A stretch of DNA of 13,191 bases from Bacteroidales bacterium UBA1756 (GCA_002314795.1 DCHI01000027.1:1-13191), one strand, 5' to 3'; positions 5,485-13,191 are shown, numbered from the stretch's first letter. Notes: generated from the letters alone by a model not told the origin. A program made the numbers and translations.

Positions 5485-7380
5485 AACGGCGGCGTCATTC
5501 ACACCGACGGGCACGGGAAGCGGTTTGCCCACAACGGGACGTACCATCGGCGTGCCTTTCAGGAACGGTTCACGCCATTCGCTCGTCGTCATATACAGGA
5601 ACTGAGAGCGGGAGTCCGTGTTTTGGTCAAAGCCCAAGTTAAGTTGAACCGTGTGGTTCTGGTAGAAACCGACGTAGAAAGTCCCACTAACGGCAACGGG
5701 CTCATCCAGACGATAAGTAACAAAATCCGTGAAGTTGTCTTCGTGCGCGGGAAGTTCGTTTTCCTGTTCGTAAAGTACTGCGCCCGGGCGATTGCCGGCA
5801 TCTCCCCAAACCATCAATGTAAAGTACTCAACATTAGCGTCTTCCAAGACAGAGTTAAACCACATACGAACGGCACGAAGTGTGTCGGGCTGAGCCAACG
5901 TGAAACGCATAGCAAAGTAGGCCTCCGGATTGGTCAACGTGGAAAGGATGCTGTAGCCGGCTTCGGCTGAACCGTCGTCGTAAGCATAGAAGTTGTTGAA
6001 TTTCTGCTCAAAGACACAGGTATCGTTGCAACGGCGGTCATCACCCGTACCCACCTCCTGGAAAAGATGCGTCACCACGAAGGTGGCACTGTCGGAAGCG
6101 TCCGTAGGCAGACTGCTAAAGCTGAAGGCGGGATGAATGTGCGCTTCCACATTGTGCAAACCATTGTCATAATACGGGAGGGCATTCTCATTGTTGGGCG
6201 TGTAGTTTCCCACAACGGGGCCACCGACCTTCTGTACCTTATAAGTATAATAGCTGTTTTTCGTATTGTTGGAAAGATTGACCATCTTGTTGTCAAAAGC
6301 ATTTCCCAAATCGGAATCGCGATATTGCGACCACGGCATTGCCTGATACTTTTTCAAAATGGAGGTCGTCGGCATCACGAAGGCGAGGTCATTGGGGAAA
6401 ATGTCACCTGCCGAACGATTCACGTCCAATTTCACATAATCGATATTCCATTGGTCCACATTCGAAGCCCAGCCCACAATTCCATTGTCCTCCAAGCTGG
6501 CAAGATTGCGGAAACGGAATTGGAAGTTGTTAATCAACCAACGGGTATCTGTAATCGGAATCATTACTTGCTTAAAGAACTGCAATGGATTTTCAGTCAA
6601 CCAGTTATCTAACAGTTCACCGGGGGAACTCCAAATGTGTTCCCAATACATTTCCGGTCCGTAAATCTCAACACAAGGCAGTTGGATGACGTCACCGGGG
6701 AAAGCGGGGCTTTCAAAAATATAGACGTGTCCGGGAAGGTACGGATTGATAAGGGTATCGCCAATGACGTAACTTTCGTCTTCGCCCAAGATGTAGTCGC
6801 AATATTCGTAACCGACAAAGACGGTGTCACCGGTAGCATAACCGAACTCTAAAATGAGGGAGTCGCGGCCTTCGGGACGATTACCGAGCCGTTCCCATTC
6901 CACTCCGGACAAAGAACCGCCGGCGGGCTGATAGTAGAAACTGAAATAGAGCGAGTCGCTCAGACGCATTTCACGGTTCAAGGTGAAATTGTAGTCCATC
7001 CGGATGGGCTGTGACGTCAGGTAGTCGGCTTGAAAACCGGCGCCGTCAGCACGGCCATAGATTTCTCCGTTTTCATCCAGTGCATCCAACGTGGCCACGC
7101 CGAGTGTCGGAGGCTGAAGAGCAAAAGTGCGATTGACGTACGCGTAGCGGTCTGCCCACAAATTCGGGTTCGGATAGCCGGTATAATTGGAAAAATCATC
7201 GACAAAGGGGAGATGCAGCGGTGCCGTCCGTGTGGGGGCAGCAACCGAGCGAGCGGACTCGCGTGCCACCTGTTTGTTCACCCTCAATCCCGTCAATACT
7301 TCCTGACCTTCTGCTACAAACAGGGAAAAAGTCAAGCAAAAAAGCACACAAAGTGTTTTAAACCAATTTGTTAATGTCAT
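5251..7380 (-). CDS. T9SS-exported surface protein of unknown function
   Basis: This 709-residue protein starts with a signal peptide (hydrophobic stretch about 8-22, cleavage near AEG-QE). It ends in a type A sorting domain (635-709) nearly identical to that of the double protease, so it should be exported through the type IX secretion system. The interior has two recognisable beta-rich parts. One (about 57-320) opens with LPFVDDFSNYTGYPNPNLW and PPTLGVATLDALDENG. The other (about 463-620) carries YAYDDGSAEAGYSI. I recall both phrases from conserved Bacteroidota secreted proteins but cannot name a function. No catalytic motif is evident. It begins 9 bp after the stop of the PASTA gene, so the two are probably cotranscribed, and the double protease gene follows 64 bp downstream. 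A carbohydrate-binding or adhesive surface role is possible but unsupported. Confidence 0.85.
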   Translation of the reverse strand: MTLTNWFKTLCVLFCLTFSLFVAEGQEVLTGLRVNKQVARESARSVAAPTRTAPLHLPFVDDFSNYTGYPNPNLWADRYAYVNRTFALQPPTLGVATLDALDENGEIYGRADGAGFQADYLTSQPIRMDYNFTLNREMRLSDSLYFSFYYQPAGGSLSGVEWERLGNRPEGRDSLILEFGYATGDTVFVGYEYCDYILGEDESYVIGDTLINPYLPGHVYIFESPAFPGDVIQLPCVEIYGPEMYWEHIWSSPGELLDNWLTENPLQFFKQVMIPITDTRWLINNFQFRFRNLASLEDNGIVGWASNVDQWNIDYVKLDVNRSAGDIFPNDLAFVMPTTSILKKYQAMPWSQYRDSDLGNAFDNKMVNLSNNTKNSYYTYKVQKVGGPVVGNYTPNNENALPYYDNGLHNVEAHIHPAFSFSSLPTDASDSATFVVTHLFQEVGTGDDRRCNDTCVFEQKFNNFYAYDDGSAEAGYSILSTLTNPEAYFAMRFTLAQPDTLRAVRMWFNSVLEDANVEYFTLMVWGDAGNRPGAVLYEQENELPAHEDNFTDFVTYRLDEPVAVSGTFYVGFYQNHTVQLNLGFDQNTDSRSQFLYMTTSEWREPFLKGTPMVRPVVGKPLPVPVGVNDAAVAESISVYPNPATTLLAVIIPEGHTMDSYLIFDAFGRVVAKGSYDGDAINIQNLTPGLFVLKMVEKNGKTHVQKFVKQ

Positions 7381-7389
7381 AATTCAATC

Positions 7390-8034
7390 TTACATATTAT
7401 AATAGAAACCCTCGCCATCTTCTGCATTGTCGTCATAGTCGATGTTGATGTCCTCCATACGACGAAGACTGTCGGGTACAATATCGGACAGACGGGCGCC
7501 CACTTCCAAAGTGATTTTGGAACCCTTATTGATGACTGTTCCCTTACGGATGGGGCGTCCCTTGTAATACTGTTCCAGGACGAGGTTCACGTTTTCGCTT
7601 TCCGTGTAGATGACTTTCTCGAGGACGAGACCGTTATTTTCCAAAATGGTCATAGCTTGACGGAGGGTGATGTCACCGGCGAGTTGCGGCATAGCAACGG
7701 TTGGAGGAACGGTTGACGAGCAGGTCAGATAGACTTTTCGTCCCGCCTTCACCATTTCTCCTGGGAGAGGATCCTGTTCCAAGACGGTTCCGTCCGGCTT
7801 GTCCTTGCAGAAAAGTGTGTTACGAACGACAAAAATGAATCCGTCGGGGTTGGTTTCCATCAAGGAGTCGGAACTGCGGCCGATGTATTCGGGCATTTCG
7901 AATTCAGAACCGTGGCGCGTGTAGGCATCGAGTGCGAAAGCAGCTCCAATAAGAAGTACAAGAGTGACCACAACGGCCAAAACAAGGTGGAAGCCCATTC
8001 TTTGAGGACGGAAAAAATCTCTAAAGTTGCTCAT
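7390..8034 (-). CDS. PASTA-domain membrane-anchored protein
   Basis: This 214-residue protein has a short cytoplasmic N-terminus, one transmembrane helix (about 15-37) and two PASTA repeats outside: about 45-107 (MPEYIGRSSDSL to VKAGRKVYLTCS) and about 112-178 (MPQLAGDITLRQAM to INKGSKITLEVG). The acidic tail (residues 180-214) has no recognised fold. PASTA repeats bind peptidoglycan fragments or beta-lactams in penicillin-binding proteins and Ser/Thr kinases of other phyla. This protein lacks a kinase or transpeptidase domain, as is common for stand-alone PASTA proteins in Bacteroidota. It is the first gene of a minus-strand run with the T9SS cargo gene 9 bp downstream, and is divergent from efp. 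A periplasmic cell-wall-sensing or structural role is inferred. Confidence 0.88.
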   Translation of the reverse strand: MSNFRDFFRPQRMGFHLVLAVVVTLVLLIGAAFALDAYTRHGSEFEMPEYIGRSSDSLMETNPDGFIFVVRNTLFCKDKPDGTVLEQDPLPGEMVKAGRKVYLTCSSTVPPTVAMPQLAGDITLRQAMTILENNGLVLEKVIYTESENVNLVLEQYYKGRPIRKGTVINKGSKITLEVGARLSDIVPDSLRRMEDINIDYDDNAEDGEGFYYNM

Positions 8035-8080
8035 AACGAATAAGATAACCGAGAATAGTCATTTTTATTATATGAAGCGG

Positions 8081-8088
8081 CAAAAGTA
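8081..8088 (-). promoter_or_regulatory. Bacteroidota -7 box for the PASTA operon
   Basis: On the minus strand the sequence reads TACTTTTG, an exact match to the TAnnTTTG -7 element, 47 bases upstream of the PASTA start codon. I see no clear TTTG -33 element at the usual distance. Confidence 0.5.
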
Positions 8089-8147
8089 GTAAAAAAAGAT
8101 GGAAAAAAGTAGAGCCGGAACGCCTCTGTTAATAATTGTTAAGCCAT

Positions 8148-8177
8148 TTTGGCATCCAATATTTTTTTGTAATTTTG
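8148..8177 (+). promoter_or_regulatory. Bacteroidota sigma-ABfr-type promoter for efp
   Basis: TTTG at 8148-8151 and TAATTTTG at 8170-8177 match the -33 and -7 elements of the Bacteroidota housekeeping promoter, separated by 18 bases. Transcription would begin near 8184, giving a leader of about 40 bases. The leader is A-rich with no Shine-Dalgarno before the ATG at 8223. Confidence 0.7.
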
Positions 8178-8222
8178 CACCTCAAAACGTAAAAAACCTA
8201 AATCACTAAAAATAAAAGTTTT

Positions 8223-8789
8223 ATGGCAACAACTGCAGATTTTAAGAACGGATTGAACATAGAATTCAATGGCGAATTATGGACGATTGTTGAATTTCAA
8301 CACGTAAAACCGGGCAAAGGCCCCGCTTTCGTACGTAGCAAACTGAAAAACCTCAGAACCGGTCGTGTTTTGGAAAACACTTTCACTGCCGGTGTCAAAA
8401 TCGACCTCGCCAACGTTGAACGCCGTCCTTATCAATTCTTATACAAAGAAGGAGACGATATGTACTGCTTTATGCACGCTGAAACTTACGAACAAATCAG
8501 CATCGTCGAAAGCTTGATCAACAACCCCGGTTTGCTCAAGGAAGGTCAGTCTGTTGAAGTCCTTTACGACGTAAAAACGGAAACTCCTCTTACCTGCGAA
8601 CTTCCTCCGTTCGTTGACCTCGAAGTCACCTATACCGAACCCGGCGTGAAAGGCGATACCGCTACCAACGCAGCTAAAAGAGCTACTGTTGAAACCGGCG
8701 CAGAAGTTTTCGTTCCCCTTTTCATCGAAACCGGCGAACTCATCAGAGTTGACACTCGTACCAATAAATACGCGGAAAGAGTTAAATAA
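8223..8789 (+). CDS. efp: Elongation factor P
   Basis: At 188 residues it has the normal length of elongation factor P, which binds between the P and E sites of the ribosome and relieves stalling at consecutive prolines. The three expected beta-barrel domains are present: an N-terminal KOW-like domain (about 1-64) with the loop HVKPGKGPAF, whose Lys32 is at the tip that is post-translationally modified in some bacteria; a middle OB domain (about 66-128); and a C-terminal OB domain (about 130-188) with the family signature region ATVETGAEVFVPLFIETGE. Whether Lys32 is modified in this organism cannot be told from the window. A typical promoter lies directly upstream. The stop overlaps the next gene's start by one base, so the two genes are translationally adjacent. 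Confidence 0.97.
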   Translation: MATTADFKNGLNIEFNGELWTIVEFQHVKPGKGPAFVRSKLKNLRTGRVLENTFTAGVKIDLANVERRPYQFLYKEGDDMYCFMHAETYEQISIVESLINNPGLLKEGQSVEVLYDVKTETPLTCELPPFVDLEVTYTEPGVKGDTATNAAKRATVETGAEVFVPLFIETGELIRVDTRTNKYAERVK

Positions 8790-9766
8790 TGCGACTTCCC
8801 TCCCCTATTTCCATCGAAAATCTGCTGAGCATCATACAAATTGATGCCATCATCAAAGGCGATGCCAGCAATCTCATCAGCGGAATCAACGAGATTCACT
8901 CCGTTGAACAGGGTGACCTTTCGTTCGTGGACAATGAAAAGTATTATGACCGTATGCTAAAAAGCGATGCTACCGTCATTTTCATTGACAAAAACGTAGA
9001 TTGTCCCGAAGGAAAGACTTTGCTTATTACGCCCGATCCGTTGCAAGCTTACCTTAAAACGGTTCGCCATTACATATCCTTCCACCCGCAAACCGAGATG
9101 ATCCACCCTTCCGCACAAATTGGGGAAGGTACTATCATCCAGCCCGGAACTTTCATCGGTGAAAACGTGGTAATCGGTAAAAATTGTCTCATTCACTCCA
9201 ACGTGAGCATTTATGCTGACACCATCATCGGCGACAACGTGACTATTCAGTCCGGCTGCGTGATTGGTGCCGATGCCTGCTACTTTCAGAAACGGCCTGA
9301 CGGCTGGCTGAAGCTGGACTCCTGCGGACGTACCGTCATCGGTAACGATGTTGAAATCGGTTGTTTGGTTTGCATCGACCGCGGTGTTTCCGGAGATACG
9401 TACGTGGGCGACGGATGCAAATTCGACAATCTCGTTCAGGTTGGTCACGATACACGCATCGGGAAACGCTGTCTCTTCGGGGCACAGTCAGCCATTGCCG
9501 GTTGCAGCGTCTTAGAAGATGAATGCGTCATTTGGGCTAAGTCTGTCGTGAACAAGGATTTACACATTGCTAAACGGACAACTTTGTACGCTCTGTCCGG
9601 ATTGGACAAAAGCGTAACGGAAGAAGGGCTGACACTGTTCGGTGCTCCGGCGATTGAGGCGAGAAAGAAATGGCGCGAGATGGCTTACCTGCGTCAACTT
9701 CCAGAATTAGCCGAAGAGGTCAAACAACTTCGAAGCGAATTGGAAGCTCTAAAAAAGAAATTGTAA
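8789..9766 (+). CDS. lpxD: LpxD-like hexapeptide-repeat N-acyltransferase
   Basis: This 325-residue protein has the LpxD layout: an N-terminal uridine-binding-like domain (about 1-100, with GDLSFVDNEKYYDRM), a left-handed beta-helix of hexapeptide repeats (about 104-260) and a C-terminal coiled helix (about 290-325). LpxD adds the second acyl chain to UDP-3-O-acyl-glucosamine in lipid A synthesis. CIDRGVSGDTYVGDG (195-209) and the catalytic-site region DNLVQVGHDTRIG (213-225, His220) align with LpxD. Classical LpxD reads QIAHN there and has a GFGY-type segment where this protein has ACYFQKRPDGW. I recall a second LpxD-like gene beside efp in other Bacteroidota, so this may be a paralog with a different acceptor or acyl donor. 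The ATG shares its A with the efp stop (TAATG). Confidence 0.85.
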   Translation: MRLPSPISIENLLSIIQIDAIIKGDASNLISGINEIHSVEQGDLSFVDNEKYYDRMLKSDATVIFIDKNVDCPEGKTLLITPDPLQAYLKTVRHYISFHPQTEMIHPSAQIGEGTIIQPGTFIGENVVIGKNCLIHSNVSIYADTIIGDNVTIQSGCVIGADACYFQKRPDGWLKLDSCGRTVIGNDVEIGCLVCIDRGVSGDTYVGDGCKFDNLVQVGHDTRIGKRCLFGAQSAIAGCSVLEDECVIWAKSVVNKDLHIAKRTTLYALSGLDKSVTEEGLTLFGAPAIEARKKWREMAYLRQLPELAEEVKQLRSELEALKKKL

Positions 9767-9783
9767 TCACAAAACCTATCGAC

Positions 9784-9809
9784 AAAGACGTCCTCGGGCG
9801 TCTTTTTTT
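9784..9809 (+). terminator. Intrinsic terminator of the efp-lpxD unit
   Basis: AAAGACG (9784-9790) pairs with CGTCTTT (9799-9805) around an eight-base loop, and the stem runs straight into a T-run. It begins 17 bases after the lpxD stop codon, a textbook rho-independent terminator. Confidence 0.9.
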
Positions 9810-9834
9810 GTATTAAGCATTTAAATATCCAAAA

Positions 9835-10929
9835 ATGAAAAAAACGCTGTTACTACTTTTCACAATGACACTGATTTTGGCTGTTGGCCAATCAAATGCA
9901 AGCAGCCATTATACCTTTCACGGGACAGTGAATGAATCCCAATATGAGGGAAAGACCGTTTATCTTTACGATGAAGCATCATACAGTCACAAAAAGATCA
10001 ATATTGCGCTTGATTCTGCTATTGTTACCAACGGAACTTTCTCTTTCAGCGACACGATTGGCGAGCCACGCTTTTTGCTTGTAATGCTGAAAAGTGACAG
10101 TACGCAATTGTATATGTATTTCGCACCGGAAGCGGGCGACATCTACGGAAATCTGATTGACAACTCTTTGTACGGCACGCCTCTCAATAACCAATTAGGA
10201 CTTTATCAACAAACACAGCAGAAACTTTCCGACGAATATTATCGTCTTGCAAAAGATACAACGGACGAAGCAATCGCTCAAAAAGACAGTATTGGCAAGG
10301 CCCTGTTCAACCTGCTTTTCAACATCTACGACCGCAACAAGACGAACATTCTTGGTGCGCACTTTCTTCCGGAGCTCATAGCAAATGCAATCTACGTTGA
10401 TGTCGAAAATCCCGTTAAAACCATTCACTCTTATTTGGAAGGTGCCGCCCCCATTGTACTGAACAATCGTAGGGTAAAGCGAATGTTGAAGGTGGTAGAT
10501 AACATTGAAAACAGTGTCGAAGGGAAACATTACTTGGACATCACACTCACGGAATTTGCAACGGGCAAAGAGGTTATGCTCAGTCAGTTCGTGGAAGGCA
10601 AGATTGCCCTCATTGATTTTTGGGCATCGTGGTGCAAACCGTGTATGGAGGAAATTCCCTACATTGCAAACATTCACCAAAAATATGGGAAAGAAGTTGT
10701 CGTTATTGGTTTGAACGTGTGGGACAAACCCGACCCCTGCGCGCAAACCATCGAGAAAATGAATATGAACTGGACGATTTTGTCAGATTCGACCAGAAAA
10801 GGCACGGATGCTTACGGGATTGCCAGCATTCCTCAAATTCTACTCATTGGCGCGGACGGAACCATCTTGAAACGCGATTTACGGTCGGAGGGCATTGAAG
10901 TTGCTGTAAAAGAAGCTCTTAACAAATAG
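9835..10929 (+). CDS. TlpA-family thiol-disulfide oxidoreductase with DUF4369-like N-terminus
   Basis: This 364-residue exported protein has a hydrophobic signal sequence at residues 1-22. Residues about 25-130 form a beta-rich domain resembling DUF4369 (HYTFHGTVNESQYEGKTVYL), typical of Bacteroidota thioredoxin-like proteins. A helical linker (about 130-235) follows, then a thioredoxin fold (about 238-364). The redox motif is WASWCKPC with Cys267 and Cys270, and the cis-proline loop is ASIPQI near residue 333. It should act in the periplasm as a reductant or thiol oxidoreductase; the substrate cannot be seen. There is no lipobox cysteine, so it is probably soluble. The preceding terminator separates it from efp-lpxD. 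The flippase gene starts 17 bases after its stop, so cotranscription is likely although functions need not be linked. Confidence 0.9.
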   Translation: MKKTLLLLFTMTLILAVGQSNASSHYTFHGTVNESQYEGKTVYLYDEASYSHKKINIALDSAIVTNGTFSFSDTIGEPRFLLVMLKSDSTQLYMYFAPEAGDIYGNLIDNSLYGTPLNNQLGLYQQTQQKLSDEYYRLAKDTTDEAIAQKDSIGKALFNLLFNIYDRNKTNILGAHFLPELIANAIYVDVENPVKTIHSYLEGAAPIVLNNRRVKRMLKVVDNIENSVEGKHYLDITLTEFATGKEVMLSQFVEGKIALIDFWASWCKPCMEEIPYIANIHQKYGKEVVVIGLNVWDKPDPCAQTIEKMNMNWTILSDSTRKGTDAYGIASIPQILLIGADGTILKRDLRSEGIEVAVKEALNK

Positions 10930-10946
10930 GAATACGTTTCAGTTTT

Positions 10947-12389
10947 ATGAAACAAAAAGATTTTGTATTCAATATCGCCATTCTCATCTTCCTAAACCTA
11001 TTAGTGAAGCCGTTTTGGATTTTGGGAATTGATGTTGCCGTACAAAATCGCGTGGGCGCAGAGGCCTACGGACTCTATTTCGCCATATTCAATTTCACTT
11101 ACCTCTTTAATGTGGTGTTGGATATGGGAATCACTAATTTCAACAGTCGCAACATCGCCCGTCATTCGCACCTGCTGTCGAAACACTTACCGGGCATCAT
11201 CATCCTGAAATTCCTGTTGGGAGTCATTTACCTGCTCGTGACTTTTGCGGTAGCCGCCATCATCGGGTACGATACGCTCCATTTCAAACTGCTTTTCTGG
11301 ATGGCCATCAACCAGTTCCTGAACGCATTGATTTTGTACCTGAGGTCCAACGTCTCCGCGCTAATGATGTTCAAGACGGACAGTGTACTTTCCGTTTTGG
11401 ACAGATTGGTGATGATTGTCCTGTGCGGTATTTTGTTATGGACGGACGTACTGAAAACCCCGTTCAAAATAGAATATTTCGTTTATTCACAGACAGTTGC
11501 GTATGTTATTGCGGCACTCACGGCATTGGCGGTGGTTTTGAGCAGAACCAAGATGCAGCGACTGCACTGGGACAGGGCCTTTTTCATTATGATATTGCGA
11601 AAAAGCTTTCCCTTTGCCCTTCTGTACCTTCTGATGTCGTTTTATAATCGCATTGATTCCGTAATGATAGAGCGGTTGCTTCCTACGGAATCGGCCACGT
11701 TCGAAGCGGGAATTTACGCTTCCGCCTTCCGTCTTTTGGACGCATTGGTGATGATTGCGTACCTCTTCTCGGTTATTCTTCTTCCCCTATTTTCAAAAAT
11801 GCTGAAAGAGAAAGAGGAGCTGGGCGGTATCGTCCGAAGCGCGTTCTCGCTCCTGTTTTTCTTTTCCGTTACAGCGGTCACACTGCTACTGATTTTTAAG
11901 ACTCCCGTTCTCAATCTCCTTTACGACAGTCACATAGAAGAGAGTGCCGCCGTCTTTACGTTCCTGATTCCGGCCATCATCCCCATTTCGATGACCTATA
12001 TTTTCGGGACGCTGCTGACGGCCAACGGAAATATGCGTCTGTTGAATTTGACGGCGTGCATCGGTATCGTCGTCAATTTAGCTGTCAACTTCGTGCTCAT
12101 TCCGCGGATGCAGGCACGGGGCGCGGCCATTGCGAGTTTAGGAACCCAAACGGTGATGGCGGGGATCCAAACGGTCATCGCATTTCGCGTCTTGCAGATT
12201 CCGTTGAGGGAACTCCCCGTCCTTCGTGCACTGATTTTCACCCTGTTGCTTATACCTTCGGTCTATCTTTTTTCACAATATTTTGAAGGAAACATCCTCA
12301 TCTCGCTGATTATTTCCGGCATTTTCGCCTGCCTACTCGGATTCGTCACGCGCTTAGTGCCCTTGCGTTTCTGGAAGGGATGGAAATAA
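10947..12389 (+). CDS. Wzx/MOP-family polysaccharide flippase
   Basis: This 480-residue, highly hydrophobic protein has about 14 predicted transmembrane segments (first about 8-27, last about 448-470). The size and topology are normal for the MOP superfamily of polysaccharide exporters, which flip lipid-linked sugar repeat units across the inner membrane for O-antigen, capsule or exopolysaccharide. Family features include the N-terminal GAEAYGLYFAIFNFTYLF, the central FYNRIDSVMIERLLP segment followed by AGIYASAFRLLD, and AAIASLGTQTVMAG near the C-terminal bundle. No glycosyltransferase, polymerase or other polysaccharide gene lies within the window, so the cargo glycan is unknown and the gene is an orphan here. 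It follows the TlpA-like gene by 17 bases. Confidence 0.88.
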   Translation: MKQKDFVFNIAILIFLNLLVKPFWILGIDVAVQNRVGAEAYGLYFAIFNFTYLFNVVLDMGITNFNSRNIARHSHLLSKHLPGIIILKFLLGVIYLLVTFAVAAIIGYDTLHFKLLFWMAINQFLNALILYLRSNVSALMMFKTDSVLSVLDRLVMIVLCGILLWTDVLKTPFKIEYFVYSQTVAYVIAALTALAVVLSRTKMQRLHWDRAFFIMILRKSFPFALLYLLMSFYNRIDSVMIERLLPTESATFEAGIYASAFRLLDALVMIAYLFSVILLPLFSKMLKEKEELGGIVRSAFSLLFFFSVTAVTLLLIFKTPVLNLLYDSHIEESAAVFTFLIPAIIPISMTYIFGTLLTANGNMRLLNLTACIGIVVNLAVNFVLIPRMQARGAAIASLGTQTVMAGIQTVIAFRVLQIPLRELPVLRALIFTLLLIPSVYLFSQYFEGNILISLIISGIFACLLGFVTRLVPLRFWKGWK

Positions 12390-12487
12390 AAGTACGAAGG
12401 TACAATATGATGGGTTCAGCTTCCTTCTTTTACTAATAAGAATTTTTGGACCGTATGGTTTTGAACTATTTATTAGAAAATATGTTG

Positions 12488-12495
12488 TACTTTTG
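12488..12495 (+). promoter_or_regulatory. Bacteroidota -7 box before the DUF3791/DUF3990 pair
   Basis: TACTTTTG matches the TAnnTTTG consensus and lies 20 bases before the DUF3791 start. The nearest TTTG upstream (12460-12463) is 24 bases away, longer than the usual spacing of about 19, so the -33 element is uncertain. The short leader would be about 12-14 bases. The remainder of 12390-12515 is AT-rich with no gene and no strong terminator after the flippase. Confidence 0.5.
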
Positions 12496-12515
12496 CCGTG
12501 TTTATTTGAAAATCA

Positions 12516-12740
12516 ATGCCGAAGCTCACACAAGACAAAATTGAATACATCGTATTGTTAATTAAGATGTTCGCACGTAATTTCCACATATCTGAAGTGG
12601 AAGCATATCAATACATAAGCAAGTACCAAGGCATTGAACTAGTTGATGAATTCTACGATATAATGCATACACAATCTTTCCCCGATATGGTGCAAAGTTT
12701 GGCAAAGTATTGTGCAAGAAATGGAGGAAATTTGGTATGA
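12516..12740 (+). CDS. DUF3791 family protein (small partner gene)
   Basis: This 74-residue, mostly helical protein matches my recollection of the DUF3791 family: KIEYIVLLIKMFARNF near the start, then a YQYISKYQGIELVDEFYDIMHTQ-type middle and a QSLAKYCARNGG end. Its length is typical. No DNA-binding motif can be assigned with confidence. Its stop (TGA) overlaps the start of the following DUF3990-like gene by four bases (ATGA), indicating translational coupling. DUF3791 genes are known to sit directly before DUF3990 genes, so it is probably the partner, perhaps an antitoxin-like regulator; this function is inference. Codons and base composition are more AT-rich than in the flippase upstream, consistent with an accessory module. 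Confidence 0.8.
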   Translation: MPKLTQDKIEYIVLLIKMFARNFHISEVEAYQYISKYQGIELVDEFYDIMHTQSFPDMVQSLAKYCARNGGNLV

Positions 12741-13191
12741 AACTTTACCACGGTAGCAACGTTGAAATCATCAATATTGACTTGAGCAAATCTCGGCCAA
12801 ACAAAGATTTCGGACAAGGGTTTTATTTGTCTGCTGATCCAGAGCAAGCACGACGTATGGCGTTGTTCAAAACCAGAATAGAAGGAGGAATTCCTCACGT
12901 TTCGGAGTATGAGTTTGATGAAAAAGTTATGACTAATGGAGAACTAAACATTAAGACCTTTGACACGTACAATGAAGAGTGGGCGAATTTTATTTTTTTC
13001 AATCGAAAGAACAACGGTACAGCCCAACAGCATAATTATGACATCGTATACGGCCCAATTGCAAATGATTATGTCGGGGTACAAATAGCAAAATATGAAG
13101 AAGGAGACATCACACTATCTGAATTTCTTGAAAATTTAAAATATATGAAAGGAATTACTTTTCAATATTTCCTGTTTTCCGCACATTTTTT
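12737..13191 (+). CDS. DUF3990 ADP-ribosyltransferase-like protein, cut by the window end
   Basis: The first 151 codons are visible and no stop is reached. The ATG at 12737 overlaps the DUF3791 stop. The sequence begins MKLYHGSNVEI and continues with KDFGQGFYLSADPEQA (residues 23-38), WANFIFFNR (82-90) and YDIVYGPIAND (101-111), the conserved blocks of the DUF3990 family. That family has been related to the ADP-ribosyltransferase fold. His5 in the YHGS block and Tyr30 in the GFYLS block are candidates for the NAD-binding H and Y positions of an H-Y-E-type site; this is inference, and the third catalytic residue is not identified. The remaining C-terminal part lies beyond the window. It may be the toxin or effector of a two-gene module. 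Confidence 0.8.
   Translation, partial: MKLYHGSNVEIINIDLSKSRPNKDFGQGFYLSADPEQARRMALFKTRIEGGIPHVSEYEFDEKVMTNGELNIKTFDTYNEEWANFIFFNRKNNGTAQQHNYDIVYGPIANDYVGVQIAKYEEGDITLSEFLENLKYMKGITFQYFLFSAHF

Noticed and set aside
10195..10746. 183-codon minus-strand frame opposite the TlpA-like gene
   Set aside because: The plus-strand protein has a signal peptide and a thioredoxin WCKPC motif in the same region; the antisense frame has no recognisable feature.
12396..12431. GAAGG...CCTTC-TTTT as a flippase terminator
   Set aside because: The stem is only five bases with a 22-base loop, too weak to call.

Overview
The window looks like a chromosomal segment of a Bacteroidota bacterium, probably of the order Bacteroidales. 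The evidence is C-terminal type IX secretion (T9SS, Por) sorting domains of the SxxxYPNP type, a Fibrobacter-major-paralogous (FISUMP) domain, a C10 cysteine protease, a DUF4369/TlpA-type thioredoxin, an A-rich leader instead of a Shine-Dalgarno before most starts, and TAnnTTTG promoter boxes. No rRNA, tRNA, CRISPR array or intact insertion sequence was seen.

Left part (1-2100). A gene truncated at the window edge (3-230, +, possibly OmpA-like) is followed by a weak terminator and an orphan, startless T9SS sorting domain (356-544, -). Next come structured hairpin repeats sharing one core (562-677) and a FISUMP surface protein (690-2096, -). The FISUMP gene carries two near-identical palindromes inside its reading frame.

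Secreted protein block (2190-8034, all -, transcribed right to left). A membrane-anchored two-PASTA protein is followed after 9 bp by a 709-residue T9SS cargo of unknown function. After a further 64 bp comes a 998-residue protein that joins a C10 (streptopain-like) cysteine protease, an M6-like zinc metalloprotease and a T9SS sorting domain. The last 234 bp of the two T9SS cargo genes are about 97% identical. This block appears to export proteases and other proteins to the cell surface or medium.

Housekeeping block (8148-9809, +). A good Bacteroidota promoter drives efp (elongation factor P), whose stop overlaps by one base the start of an LpxD-like hexapeptide acyltransferase. A clear terminator ends the pair.

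Envelope genes (9835-12389, +). A TlpA-type periplasmic or lipoprotein-like thioredoxin is followed by a Wzx/MOP-family polysaccharide flippase.

Right edge (12488-13191, +). A short promoter box precedes a DUF3791-DUF3990 gene pair with an ATGA overlap. This is a compact two-gene module resembling a toxin-antitoxin arrangement with an ADP-ribosyltransferase-like second gene, which is cut by the window end.

The most interesting signals are the C10-M6 double protease, the in-frame protein-coding palindromes, the recycled sorting-domain cassette and the DUF3791/DUF3990 pair. All functions are inferred from motifs remembered from protein families; no database search was possible.
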